From assembly GCA_023410595.1 (NCBI GenBank), contig JAEYPO010000017.1, forward strand, positions 1 to 64,000: a stretch of 64,000 nt of DNA, read 5' to 3'. The stretch's first letter is position 1; the number at the start of each line of letters is the position of its first letter. This DNA is from Bacillota bacterium. Lineage in GTDB: Bacteria; Bacillota; Clostridia; Christensenellales; SZUA-584. A program made the position numbers and the translations under genes. Positions 20,635-28,676 of this stretch are shown in pieces. The notes under the pieces were generated by a model. It was given only the letters and a program-made list of their open reading frames with translations. It did no database searches and was not told the DNA's origin.

Positions 20635-21663
20635 ATGCGAATCATGACTTTTGGTGAAATAATGATCCGGCTGAAGGCGCTCGGCGTGGAGCGGTTTTTC
20701 CAGACGCCTTCCCTTGAGGCGACCTTTGGCGGCGGCGAGGCGAACGTGGCAGTGTCGCTGGCCAACTTCGGCATGGACGCGGCGTATGTGACCGTGCTGC
20801 CCAAAAACGTGCTCGGCGATGAGTGCATCCGCGAGCTGCACAAATTCGGAGTGGATACGGGTAACATCGTGCGCGGTGAAGGCCGCATGGGTATCTATTT
20901 CCTCGAAGCGGGCGCGAACCAGCTGCCCAGCAAGGTCGTCTACGACCGCGCGTATTCCGCTATAGCCCTTGCCAAACCCGGCGATATCGACTGGGACAGC
21001 GTGCTGACCGACGTCGACTGGTTCCACATCACGGGCATCACGCCCGCAATCTCGGAGAGCGCGATGGCACTCTCGCTCGAAAGCGTCAAAGCGGCCAAGG
21101 CGAAGGGCATCACGGTGTCGTGCGACTTAAACTACCGCAAGAACCTCTGGAAGTATGGCAAGACTGCCGCAGAGGTCATGCGCGAGCTCGCCAAATACGT
21201 TGACGTAGCGATCGCCAACGAGGAAGACGTGCAGAAATCCTTAGGTATCAAGGCAGAGGGTGTGGCCGTGGAGAGCGGCTCGCTGAACCGCGAAAACTAC
21301 CGCGCGCTCTCCGACAAAGTGCTCGCCGAATATCCGAACATGCAGATGATCGCCATTACGCTGCGTGAAAGCAAGAGTGCCGACAGCAATGGCTGGGCGG
21401 CATGCCTGAATGATCGCGAACAGTTCATCGTGAGCAGAAGCTACGAGATCAGCGATATCGTGGACCGTGTGGGCGGCGGCGATTCGTTCGCGGGCGGCCT
21501 GATTTACGGCCTTAATACCTGCGAGTCCCATAAGGATGCGTTGGAATTCGCCGTGGCGGCAAGCTGCCTCAAGCACTCCATCAGCGGCGACTTCAACCGC
21601 GTGGGCGTGGACGATGTAGTCAAGCTCATGGGCGGCGACGGCACGGGCCGCGTGCAGAGATAG
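20635..21663 (+). CDS. kdgK: 2-keto-3-deoxygluconate kinase (PfkB family)
   Basis: The protein has 342 residues of the ribokinase/PfkB fold. The N-terminal FGGGEANVAVSLANFG motif and the C-terminal signature VGGGDSFAGGLIYG near residue 280 (catalytic Asp in GDSFAGG) are clear. A GGGAGG ribosome-binding site precedes the start, 17 bp after the aldolase gene. It would phosphorylate KDG to KDPG, the substrate of the aldolase just upstream. Together these two genes define an Entner-Doudoroff-type lower pathway and are the best clue that the operon degrades a sugar acid. It is the last gene before the terminator. Confidence 0.88.
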   Translation: MRIMTFGEIMIRLKALGVERFFQTPSLEATFGGGEANVAVSLANFGMDAAYVTVLPKNVLGDECIRELHKFGVDTGNIVRGEGRMGIYFLEAGANQLPSKVVYDRAYSAIALAKPGDIDWDSVLTDVDWFHITGITPAISESAMALSLESVKAAKAKGITVSCDLNYRKNLWKYGKTAAEVMRELAKYVDVAIANEEDVQKSLGIKAEGVAVESGSLNRENYRALSDKVLAEYPNMQMIAITLRESKSADSNGWAACLNDREQFIVSRSYEISDIVDRVGGGDSFAGGLIYGLNTCESHKDALEFAVAASCLKHSISGDFNRVGVDDVVKLMGGDGTGRVQR

Positions 21664-21671
21664 TACGGAAG

Positions 21672-21709
21672 CTGCGCGCATCCTCCGGGGTGCGCGCAGT
21701 TTCTTTTTT
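21672..21709 (+). terminator. Rho-independent terminator of the catabolic operon
   Basis: CTGCGCGCA (21672-21680) pairs with TGCGCGCAG (21691-21699), followed by a T-rich tract to 21709. It is the first convincing terminator downstream of the operon promoter at 7448, so the transcript could span about 14 kb. Confidence 0.85.
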
Positions 21710-21772
21710 GGGGTGTGTGCAGCCACCATTACAACGACAGCTCATTGGGCTGACGTCGGACAGCAGGTCTTC

Positions 21773-22516
21773 ATGGTTTGGTATTATATCATCGTATTTT
21801 TCATGATCGCGATTGAGGCGGTCGTGGGATTCGGGTCGACTTCGATCGGCATCCCGATATTGTCCCTGTCGATTGGCACGGAAGCATCCGTCGCGCTGCT
21901 GAGTGCGTCGGGGCTGATATTGTGTTTTCTCGTGCTGCCGACCCAGCTGAGGAAGGTGCGCGTCCGGGAGTATCTGACGATCATCGCGTGCATCGTGCCG
22001 ATCATGCCCTTGGGGTACCTGCTTTACGGAACGCTGCGTAGCTATGAAGGAATCTTAAAGTTGATCATGGGCGTCGTGATCGCCTTTGTGAGCGTGCACG
22101 CAATCTATTGGCGCATCATCCGAAAGAGGGAGAAAGAGACCTCCCGTGTGGGCATGTACGTAGCACTGGGCGTCGGCGCGGTCGTGCAGGCTATGTTTTC
22201 CACGGGCGGCGCGCTGATCAACGTCTATTCCATCAGCAAAATCAAGGACAAGAGCGAATTCCGCGCGACGATGGTCGCGGTCTGGATCACCACGAATATC
22301 ATTTCCACCATCTACCGCGTGTTTGTGCTGCATATGTATACCCAAATGATCTGCATGAGCATACTGTATGCGCTCCCGCTGATCGTGGTCGCGTTCCTGA
22401 TCGGCAACAGGCTGCACAAGATGGTTTCCAACGGCAAATTCGCAGACTTCGTTTATATCATCCAGCTCGCAAGCGGCCTGCTCTCCGTCGCCGCAGGCGT
22501 CGGCGCGCTGATTTGA
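21773..22516 (+). CDS. TSUP (TauE/SafE-type) membrane permease
   Basis: The protein has 247 residues starting at the ATG at 21773 (MVWYYIIVFFMIAIEAVVGFG). The longer frame from 21713 adds a hydrophilic stretch before the first helix and is less likely. About eight membrane helices are visible, with the two family repeats (VGFGSTSIGIPILSLSIG and FSTGGALINVYSISK). TSUP proteins move sulfonates, sulfite, acetate or other organic anions. It lies after the operon terminator and may be expressed by read-through or from a separate promoter. Export of an organic acid formed by the island's pathway is possible. Confidence 0.8.
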   Translation: MVWYYIIVFFMIAIEAVVGFGSTSIGIPILSLSIGTEASVALLSASGLILCFLVLPTQLRKVRVREYLTIIACIVPIMPLGYLLYGTLRSYEGILKLIMGVVIAFVSVHAIYWRIIRKREKETSRVGMYVALGVGAVVQAMFSTGGALINVYSISKIKDKSEFRATMVAVWITTNIISTIYRVFVLHMYTQMICMSILYALPLIVVAFLIGNRLHKMVSNGKFADFVYIIQLASGLLSVAAGVGALI

Positions 22517-23037
22517 CTGCTTCCGTATTATTCGTTTGATAACGATAAAGATACTACGCGCCGTGCTCATCGTGTCGGCCAAAGCGTTTTACTCAGCGGC
22601 CGCTATTTTTATCGTTCAATGGAATAAGGGGGGGACGTCGCGCGTAACGCGTGGGCTTTGCTGGATCAGAGCGGCATCAAGGCCCCGTAGTCTTCCGGTG
22701 TCTGATCCGCGGCGTCGGCGCAGCCTGCTTCACACGCGAGCACACTCTCCCCGGAATTCCAGGGTTATTCAATGATTGCGCGGCTGGATATTGAAGCGAT
22801 CCATTTGCACCTGCCCGTACCGTCCGAGACGTCGGACAAAGCGCTTAAGGTTTCCGCATGCCGCTTTAAGATCCGTAGCCGGGCAGAGAAGGGAATCTCG
22901 AAGCGGAAAAGCTTGATAACACGGCGTTTGAACGCGAGGGCTTTCTTTTTTACCTGTGAGAATAACAGAACCAGCGGGCTGCTGATGCGGTGCAAGTTGG
23001 AGAAGTGACTGATACAGTTTTGATACTAAAAAGCTTG
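22517..23037. other. Apparently non-coding or degenerate stretch
   Basis: Between the permease and the exopolysaccharide locus there are only short open frames (such as those at 22536-22775 and 22772-23008) with low-complexity basic translations, no ribosome-binding sites and no recognisable motifs. A G-run at 22627-22634 and GC-rich base composition resemble decayed coding DNA. I see no gene here. Confidence 0.5.
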
Positions 23038-23052
23038 TCTCCTCGCCTCCAC
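23038..23052 (+). other. Second partial match to the tmRNA 3' end
   Basis: TCTCCTCGCCTCCAC matches 14 of 15 bases of the tmRNA-end fragment at 4800-4814 (perfect over the last 12), in the same orientation. Base composition shifts sharply here from GC-rich to AT-rich. It could be a degraded attachment site bounding the catabolic island. A chance match cannot be excluded. The 310 bp from here to the loaP-like gene are AT-rich and show no gene. Confidence 0.35.
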
Positions 23053-23361
23053 GTTGCTTTTAAATACATATATCGTTATATACACAGTTAGACAAAATAT
23101 TTAAAACAAACCGGTTAGAATAAACCTTGTTCCGCCAGCATTAAAAACTTATAGAGTAAATATCAGTTAAATTAAGATATTAGTCGTAAAACAATAATTG
23201 ATTAAGATTAACGAAATAATGTGAATGGAGGTTCTACTGAAAATAGTTATAAATTAAATCAACAAGCTGGTAAATAATATTTGTCATATCTTCTGCTAAT
23301 AACTTGAAGTTTCAAGCGATCTTAAATTTGATATTACTGTTATTTCAATGAGGATGATAAG

Positions 23362-23928
23362 ATGCAGTATGATTTAATATATGATAAAACCGGATTTAAT
23401 AAGGCGTACTGCTTGTTCTGCGTCTCCGGCTGCGAAGAAAAAATCGCGGCAGAGATAAATAAACGATATAACGATATATTGGCGTTGGCATTGTTTCAGG
23501 AAAAGCATCAAAGCAAAAACGGAGTTCGTTCTATTGTCAAAAAAGTAATGATTCCCGGTTATGTTTTCATTTTTTCAAATGAGGATATTCCTTTTAATCA
23601 AATTTTGTTTAATACAAAAGCGATCAAATTCCTGATGGACACAGATGGCAACAACGAATTATACGGCGAAAATTTGGAATACGCTAACTGGGTACTAAGC
23701 TATATGGGGATGATCGGCTGTTCCAGTGCCGTTCGAATTGGCAGCCGTGTAAAATTGATTGAAGGCCCGTTGAAGGATTATGAAGGTCATATAAAAGAAA
23801 TATCGAAAAAAAACAAAAACGGGCGTATAGAGGTTATGTTCATGGGCAGGTTATTAAGCGTTTGGCTGCCGTTCGAGTGGGTTGAAGAAACAAAAGCCTC
23901 CCGATCTTTTTATTATATAATAAATTAA
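23362..23928 (+). CDS. loaP: LoaP/NusG-like specialised transcription antiterminator
   Basis: The protein has 188 residues. An N-terminal NGN domain (AYCLFCVSGCEEKIAAEIN, ...KKVMIPGYVFIF) is followed by a KOW domain (VRIGSRVKLIEGPLKDYEG, residues about 130-150). It is a NusG paralog of the LoaP/RfaH type, not housekeeping NusG, judging by its place at the head of a polysaccharide locus and absence of secE or ribosomal neighbours. LoaP proteins ride on RNA polymerase and suppress termination in long biosynthetic operons, recruited through an RNA hairpin in the leader. It ends 12 bp from the convergent cpsB-type gene. Its probable target is the leader at 26303-26537. Confidence 0.82.
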   Translation: MQYDLIYDKTGFNKAYCLFCVSGCEEKIAAEINKRYNDILALALFQEKHQSKNGVRSIVKKVMIPGYVFIFSNEDIPFNQILFNTKAIKFLMDTDGNNELYGENLEYANWVLSYMGMIGCSSAVRIGSRVKLIEGPLKDYEGHIKEISKKNKNGRIEVMFMGRLLSVWLPFEWVEETKASRSFYYIIN

Positions 23929-23940
23929 TTGATTTACCCC

Positions 23941-24651
23941 CTAAACCGACCCGTTGTTTATTATAATCGACGAATTATTAAGTAACTTCCGTATATTTTC
24001 CGAGCCGTACTTTCTGCCTGCGGCTTTAATTGCATTCTCAAAGTTGATAAAACATTCTCCGGGGCGGTGTACATCAGTAGCTATAAAAGAAACAACGTTT
24101 TTCCGGAAAAAAATATCCGCGGCTTTTTTACTTCGCTTGTCTTTCACCAGACTTTCGGCATCGATTTGAATCAGAAGGCCGGTTTCAGTCAGGTCGATAA
24201 ATCGGTCTATCTGCGCGCGGATTTCATAATTTTTTTCCGGGTGCGCGAGTATGGGAATGAAGCCCTGCAATTCTAAAGAGTAAAGTATGCTTCGGGCACT
24301 TACGGGAAAGGCGTTCCAGGGAAACTCTACGAGCAGATATTTTGAACTGCCTATGCTGAGCTTGTCTATATCTTTAATATTCAAAAGATCGGAACAAAGA
24401 ATTACTTCCGCTCCCGGTATCAGTGTTAAGCATATACCCTTATCTGAAATAAGTTTATTTAAAGCGGCATATTTTTCTTCACAATCTGAAATAAATTTTT
24501 CTATGTTATCCTTAACGGGATTAAAGTGGGGAGTAGAGACCACATGCGTAAAGCCAGATTCCTCATATTGCCGCGCAATCTCCAGCGAAATCATTATATC
24601 GGCAGGGCTGTCTGAGATACCATGCAGTATGTGACTGTGTATATCGACCAT
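23941..24651 (-). CDS. CpsB/YwqE-type PHP-domain tyrosine-protein phosphatase
   Basis: The protein has 236 residues with the four PHP metal motifs in order: DIHSHILHG (3-11), STPHFNP near 40, LAHPEK near 135 and ATDVHRP near 190. This manganese-dependent phosphatase dephosphorylates the tyrosine-rich tail of the partner BY-kinase and so controls polymer length and export. It is the last gene of the leftward wzz-cpsD-cpsB unit and starts 9 bp after the kinase stop. Confidence 0.9.
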   Translation of the reverse strand: MVDIHSHILHGISDSPADIMISLEIARQYEESGFTHVVSTPHFNPVKDNIEKFISDCEEKYAALNKLISDKGICLTLIPGAEVILCSDLLNIKDIDKLSIGSSKYLLVEFPWNAFPVSARSILYSLELQGFIPILAHPEKNYEIRAQIDRFIDLTETGLLIQIDAESLVKDKRSKKAADIFFRKNVVSFIATDVHRPGECFINFENAIKAAGRKYGSENIRKLLNNSSIIINNGSV

Positions 24652-24660
24652 GATAACACT

Positions 24661-25434
24661 CTACTTAATTAATAATTCATTATACGCGTATTTGTTTCTT
24701 TTCCCTGCTACATAGTTTTTTTTAGTCGAAGCCTGTTTCTTCTCTTCCTTATTATAATATTCGCAGTATTTGTACTTGGAATTTGCATGTTTCTTAATGT
24801 TTATCTGAGAAATAACGGTACCTATTATATTGGCATTGACTTTTTTAAAATTGTCGATCGTTTCTTTTATCGCTTCGATAGGAGTGCTTAAATGCTTGAT
24901 GGTGAGAATAACTCCGTTTGTGATACGCGAAAGAACTACCGCGTCCGAAAGCTGCTGCGCAGGCGGAGTATCGATCAATATATAATCGTAACTATTGGAT
25001 AATGCCGAAATCAGTATCTCCATCTCTTTTGAGTTCAATACCTCGATGGGATTAGGAGGGATAGGGCCCGAGCAGAGTATTGACAGCTTTGCGTTGATAG
25101 TTCTTATTGCTGCTTCAAGCGGTACTTTTTTGATTATTATGTTGGTGAGGCCAGTCGTATTTGGTACATTGAAAAATCTGTTTAGCTTGGGTTTCCTCAA
25201 ATCGCAATCTACCAACAAAACCTTATAACCCGTTAATGTCAAATACACACCAAGATTGGCAATCATGGTTGTTTTGCCCTCCCCAGGCAGGGAGCTGGAT
25301 ACAAGGATTGTTTTGTTGTTTTGACCGATAAATGAATATTCCAGGTTAGTACGCAGCGCCTTAAATGATTCAACGGTAAGAAACTGTGTCTCGTCAACAA
25401 GCTCATAATGGTTATTTTTATCTCTGTTTGCCAT
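24661..25434 (-). CDS. CpsD/CapB-type tyrosine-protein kinase (BY-kinase)
   Basis: The protein has about 257 residues. I choose the ATG at 25432-25434; an in-frame TTG at 25443 is possible. The Walker A motif SSLPGEGKTTM, Walker A' LLVDCDLRKPKL and Walker B YILIDTPPAQ identify a BY-kinase. The C-terminal tail carries the usual tyrosine cluster (KYKYCEYYNK, and a later KYAYNELL). It autophosphorylates there, is activated by the Wzz-type membrane partner encoded upstream, and is reset by the phosphatase encoded downstream. Confidence 0.92.
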   Translation of the reverse strand: MANRDKNNHYELVDETQFLTVESFKALRTNLEYSFIGQNNKTILVSSSLPGEGKTTMIANLGVYLTLTGYKVLLVDCDLRKPKLNRFFNVPNTTGLTNIIIKKVPLEAAIRTINAKLSILCSGPIPPNPIEVLNSKEMEILISALSNSYDYILIDTPPAQQLSDAVVLSRITNGVILTIKHLSTPIEAIKETIDNFKKVNANIIGTVISQINIKKHANSKYKYCEYYNKEEKKQASTKKNYVAGKRNKYAYNELLIK

Positions 25435-25458
25435 AAAAACCAACTTTCGCTCTAATTT

Positions 25459-26133
25459 TTACTTGTTATAATAACTCGGAAGCTGCCCGAGAACAGGGAG
25501 ACCGAAATAGTTTTCGATATCGCTGGGAGTTTTAATAGTCTTGTTGAAATGTTCAACCGCTATCAATATAAGCATGATAAGAATAAAACCCAGCAGCCCA
25601 GCTGTAAGAGCATTGGTAGTTATATTCGGCGAGGAGGGTAAGTCAGGCGGCACAGCATAGTCTATTACTTCAACGCTTCCCGCTTTGACAACACGGATTA
25701 GTTCATTCGGGCAGACCCTCATTATCTCATTTGCGATATCCGCCGCTCTTTGTGGTATGTTGTCGGTAACAGTTATGCGTATAATCTCCGTATCGTTAAC
25801 CCCTTTTACTTCCAATCTATCACGCAATTCTTCTAGCGGCATATCAAGGTTAAGATTATTGATGACATGAGTGAGAACAGAATCGCTTGTTATTATAACC
25901 GTATAAGTATTTACTAAGTTTTGTGTAAGCAACAAGTCGTTATATGTATAGTCGCTTGTTTCATTACTTCCCGAAGCCTGGTTTTTATTTACTATAAGCG
26001 TTGTGTCCGACTTATACTCAGGAGTTATTAAGAGAGTAGAAATAAGTATTCCGCCTGATACAAAAATCAAAACAGTAATTACAATTATAATAAATTTTTG
26101 AATAAATATTGCCAGAATGTCCTTGATATTCAC
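25459..26133 (-). CDS. Wzz/YveK-type chain-length determinant and kinase activator
   Basis: The protein has 224 residues and starts with GTG at 26131-26133, preceded by GGAGGT on the minus strand. There are two membrane helices, at about 13-35 and 178-200, flanking an extracytoplasmic domain with coiled-coil tendency, and a short cytoplasmic tail ending YFGLPVLGQLPSYYNK. The tail type is that of Gram-positive CapA/CpsC proteins that activate a separate BY-kinase. It is the first gene of the leftward unit and is divergent from the biosynthetic operon. Confidence 0.9.
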   Translation of the reverse strand: MNIKDILAIFIQKFIIIVITVLIFVSGGILISTLLITPEYKSDTTLIVNKNQASGSNETSDYTYNDLLLTQNLVNTYTVIITSDSVLTHVINNLNLDMPLEELRDRLEVKGVNDTEIIRITVTDNIPQRAADIANEIMRVCPNELIRVVKAGSVEVIDYAVPPDLPSSPNITTNALTAGLLGFILIMLILIAVEHFNKTIKTPSDIENYFGLPVLGQLPSYYNK

Positions 26134-26273
26134 CGGTTACCTCCGAAACACCGTTTTCATGATTATACATGGTGAAAAATAAAAAGTCAATTTATGAAAA
26201 ATAAGATAAATACAAGTAAAATGAGATGTTTTAAACATTAATGTCTTGTTTCTTGACAATGTGTCGAATGACC

Positions 26274-26303
26274 TTGACCATGTTAAATAGTGAGTACTAT
26301 ATT
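26274..26303 (+). promoter_or_regulatory. Candidate promoter of the polysaccharide operon
   Basis: TTGACC (26274-26279) and TATATT (26298-26303) are spaced 18 bp. A perfect TTGACA also lies at 26253-26258 but lacks a good -10 at the right distance. The start of transcription would give a leader of about 230 nt before the first gene. Confidence 0.4.
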
Positions 26304-26370
26304 GCATTTATTGGTGGATATATATGTTTGAAGTTTCTTTTATTTGTTCAAAATAGAAAGAGCTCTCATA

Positions 26371-26426
26371 ATGTTCCGCCGGTTTTTAGCCAAGCAGCGG
26401 AACATGCATTAACTGTTTGCCGACAG
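26371..26426 (+). promoter_or_regulatory. Twin stem-loops in the polysaccharide-operon leader
   Basis: ATGTTCCGC (26371-26379) pairs perfectly with GCGGAACAT (26397-26405) around a 17-base loop, and a small second hairpin CTGT/ACAG (26413-26416 with 26423-26426) follows eight bases later. Neither has a U-tract. Their place in the leader of a long operon, with a LoaP-like gene in the same locus, makes them candidates for the RNA signal that recruits the antiterminator; this is inference. No gene is seen in 26134-26537. Confidence 0.45.
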
Positions 26427-26537
26427 AATCTTGGGAGGTAAACATACAGCATAGAAAAGCATGGGATGAGCCGGACGCTGCTTATGATTATTTAGTTGAA
26501 AGAATGCGCTGGGAAATATAAACGAAGGAACAGATAA

Positions 26538-28427
26538 ATGCATAAAACCTTAAAAAAGATAGGCCTGGTCATTGCAGATATAGCCATCGTAAACATAGCA
26601 TTGATTTTAAGCCTTTTAATAAAATTTGACGGTTCGATACCTTCAAAATACATAAACATTTTTCCGCTGCATGGCATATGTATATCCTTGGTTTTCGTAA
26701 TAATATTTTATTTTTCTGAACTGTATAAGAGCCTTTGGCAGTTCGCGAGCGTAATGGAATTGCTAAGGTTATTATTCGCGAGCCTAACGGCGACTTTGAT
26801 AAGCGCGGCTGCTGAATTTGCGCTTCAGGCCCTGCCTTTAAGCGTACTGATAAACATGTTTTTATTTGCATTGTTTTCAATGACATTCTTAAGGTTATCA
26901 TACAGATTTACCCGGAGACTCTTACAGGAGAGATCATTGAGAAGTAATCAGGCCGGACAAAAGAGAGCCATGATAGTCGGGGCCGGAGAAGGTGGCAACA
27001 TAATTATAAGGGAAATGAGATCAAACCGTAATATAAACTCCAAACCCGTGATAATAATCGACGACGACAGGAACAAACAAGGCGAGAAGATGTTGGGCGT
27101 ACCCATAGTGGGGGGGGTGGGCACGATCCCTGAAAACGCAAAGAAATATAATATAGACGAGATAATATTTACAATTATATCAATAGATGCTGATTTAAGA
27201 AATAAAATACTTCAGATATGCTCAGAGACCGGATGTGCTCTGCTGATAATGGATAGCCCGGCAGCTTTCTTCAATAAAAAAGGGGATAACGTTTTATTGC
27301 GGCCGGTCAATATTGACGACCTTTTGGGAAGAGAGCAGGTCAATCTCGATATACGATCGATCGCCGGGTATCTGAGCGGCAAAACGATACTTATAACCGG
27401 GGGCGGGGGGTCGATAGGTTCCGAGATTGCGAGGCAGCTGATAAAATTCAAAATTAAGAAGCTGGTATTGCTGGACAATTATGAGAACAACGTTTATTAC
27501 CTTAATAATGAACTGCGTTCAAAAAAATTTAACGGAGATATTACAGTAGAGACCGTTATAGCTTCGATACGGGAAAGAGACAGGCTGGACGAAATATTTA
27601 GAAAACACGAGCCTGATATAGTTTTTCACGCCGCCGCGCATAAACATGTGCCCCTGATGGAAGAGAACCCCGGCGAAGCCGTAAAAAACAATATTATGGG
27701 TACCTATAATGTGGCGGAACTGTCAGACAAATATCACGTCGAACGGTTTGTTCTTATATCTACCGATAAAGCCGTTAATCCCACAAGCATCATGGGAGCG
27801 ACAAAACGGATCGCCGAAATGCTTATACAGGCGATCGATAGAAGATCCCAGACGAAATATATTACGGTAAGATTCGGCAATGTGATGGGCAGCAACGGCA
27901 GCGTAATCCCGCTATTTAAGAAGCAGATAGAGAATGGGGGGCCCGTTACAGTCACCCATCCGAAAATTGAACGGTATTTCATGACGATACCTGAGGCCTC
28001 GCAGCTTGTTTTACAGGCGGGCGCGCTTGCGGAAGGCGGGGAGGTTTTTGTACTCGATATGGGCAAACCTATAAAGATAATAGATCTTGCCCGTAATATG
28101 ATACGCCTTTCGGGCATGGTTCCGGATAAAGATATAAAAATAGAAATAATCGGATTGAGGCCGGGAGAAAAACTTTTTGAAGAACTGTTTTATGACGACT
28201 ATCTCGAGACAAAGCATCAAAGGATTTTTGCAGAAAAACCCTCTATGGTCTCTTATGATGGTCTTTTGGATGATATTATGAAGCTTATTTTAGTAACGGA
28301 ACATAGTGAAAGCATTCGGGAAGCCATCACAAAAATCTTACCGCAGTATAAGTATAAAAGAAAAGACAAGTTAAATGAAACTGATAACATAAATGAAACC
28401 GATAACTTAATTGGTTTTAACCTTTAG
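26538..28427 (+). CDS. PglF/CapD-type UDP-GlcNAc 4,6-dehydratase (membrane-anchored)
   Basis: The protein has 629 residues. Four membrane helices fill residues 1 to about 125, followed by a first Rossmann domain (AMIVGAGEGG near 150) and the catalytic SDR domain (ILITGGGGSIGSEIARQL near 290). TDKAVNPTSIMGATKR near 415-430 replaces the SDR Tyr with Met in the MxxxK motif, typical of 4,6-dehydratases of the PglF/WbpM/CapD group. It converts UDP-GlcNAc to a UDP-4-keto-6-deoxy sugar, the substrate of the aminotransferase encoded next. AAGGAAC precedes the start. It is the first biosynthetic gene after the structured leader. Confidence 0.92.
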   Translation: MHKTLKKIGLVIADIAIVNIALILSLLIKFDGSIPSKYINIFPLHGICISLVFVIIFYFSELYKSLWQFASVMELLRLLFASLTATLISAAAEFALQALPLSVLINMFLFALFSMTFLRLSYRFTRRLLQERSLRSNQAGQKRAMIVGAGEGGNIIIREMRSNRNINSKPVIIIDDDRNKQGEKMLGVPIVGGVGTIPENAKKYNIDEIIFTIISIDADLRNKILQICSETGCALLIMDSPAAFFNKKGDNVLLRPVNIDDLLGREQVNLDIRSIAGYLSGKTILITGGGGSIGSEIARQLIKFKIKKLVLLDNYENNVYYLNNELRSKKFNGDITVETVIASIRERDRLDEIFRKHEPDIVFHAAAHKHVPLMEENPGEAVKNNIMGTYNVAELSDKYHVERFVLISTDKAVNPTSIMGATKRIAEMLIQAIDRRSQTKYITVRFGNVMGSNGSVIPLFKKQIENGGPVTVTHPKIERYFMTIPEASQLVLQAGALAEGGEVFVLDMGKPIKIIDLARNMIRLSGMVPDKDIKIEIIGLRPGEKLFEELFYDDYLETKHQRIFAEKPSMVSYDGLLDDIMKLILVTEHSESIREAITKILPQYKYKRKDKLNETDNINETDNLIGFNL

Positions 28428-28519
28428 TTGCAGAATCAATAATCCTTAAGTCCTTAGCGGCCTTGATTTTTGAGACGTCAAAGTACTTTAGGTGCATAGA
28501 TAATTAACATAGCCGGCCT

Positions 28520-28654
28520 ATGGAAATAAATCGGAGGGCGAAGCTATGTTTATTTTGTTTAACCTTACTGGTGTTAATCAGTACCTGCAGTGAATATCTT
28601 GTCAGAGGCGCGGGAATCTCACGCCAAAAAGCAAAACCAATATATGTAAGATAA
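28520..28654 (+). CDS. Possible 44-residue single-span membrane peptide
   Basis: Within the 249-bp gap between the dehydratase and the aminotransferase, an ATG at 28520 opens 44 codons. The translation has a basic start (MEINRRAK), a hydrophobic Cys-rich segment (LCLFCLTLLVLISTC) and a basic tail, ending with TAA at 28652. There is no good ribosome-binding site, so it may be chance or a decayed gene. The overlapping sequence GGAGGG followed by an ATG at 28545 opens only 15 codons. I know no family for it. Confidence 0.2.
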   Translation: MEINRRAKLCLFCLTLLVLISTCSEYLVRGAGISRQKAKPIYVR

Positions 28655-28676
28655 AGGCCTGTGAAAAGAGCTAAAA

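Noticed and set aside
22536..23008. Two short genes after the TSUP permease
   Set aside because: Basic, low-complexity translations, no ribosome-binding sites, no similarity I can recognise; more likely decayed DNA.
23088..23121. Promoter of the loaP-like gene (TTAGAC and TAGAAT)
   Set aside because: The spacing is 22 bp, too long; other pairs in this AT-rich stretch are no better, so no call is made.
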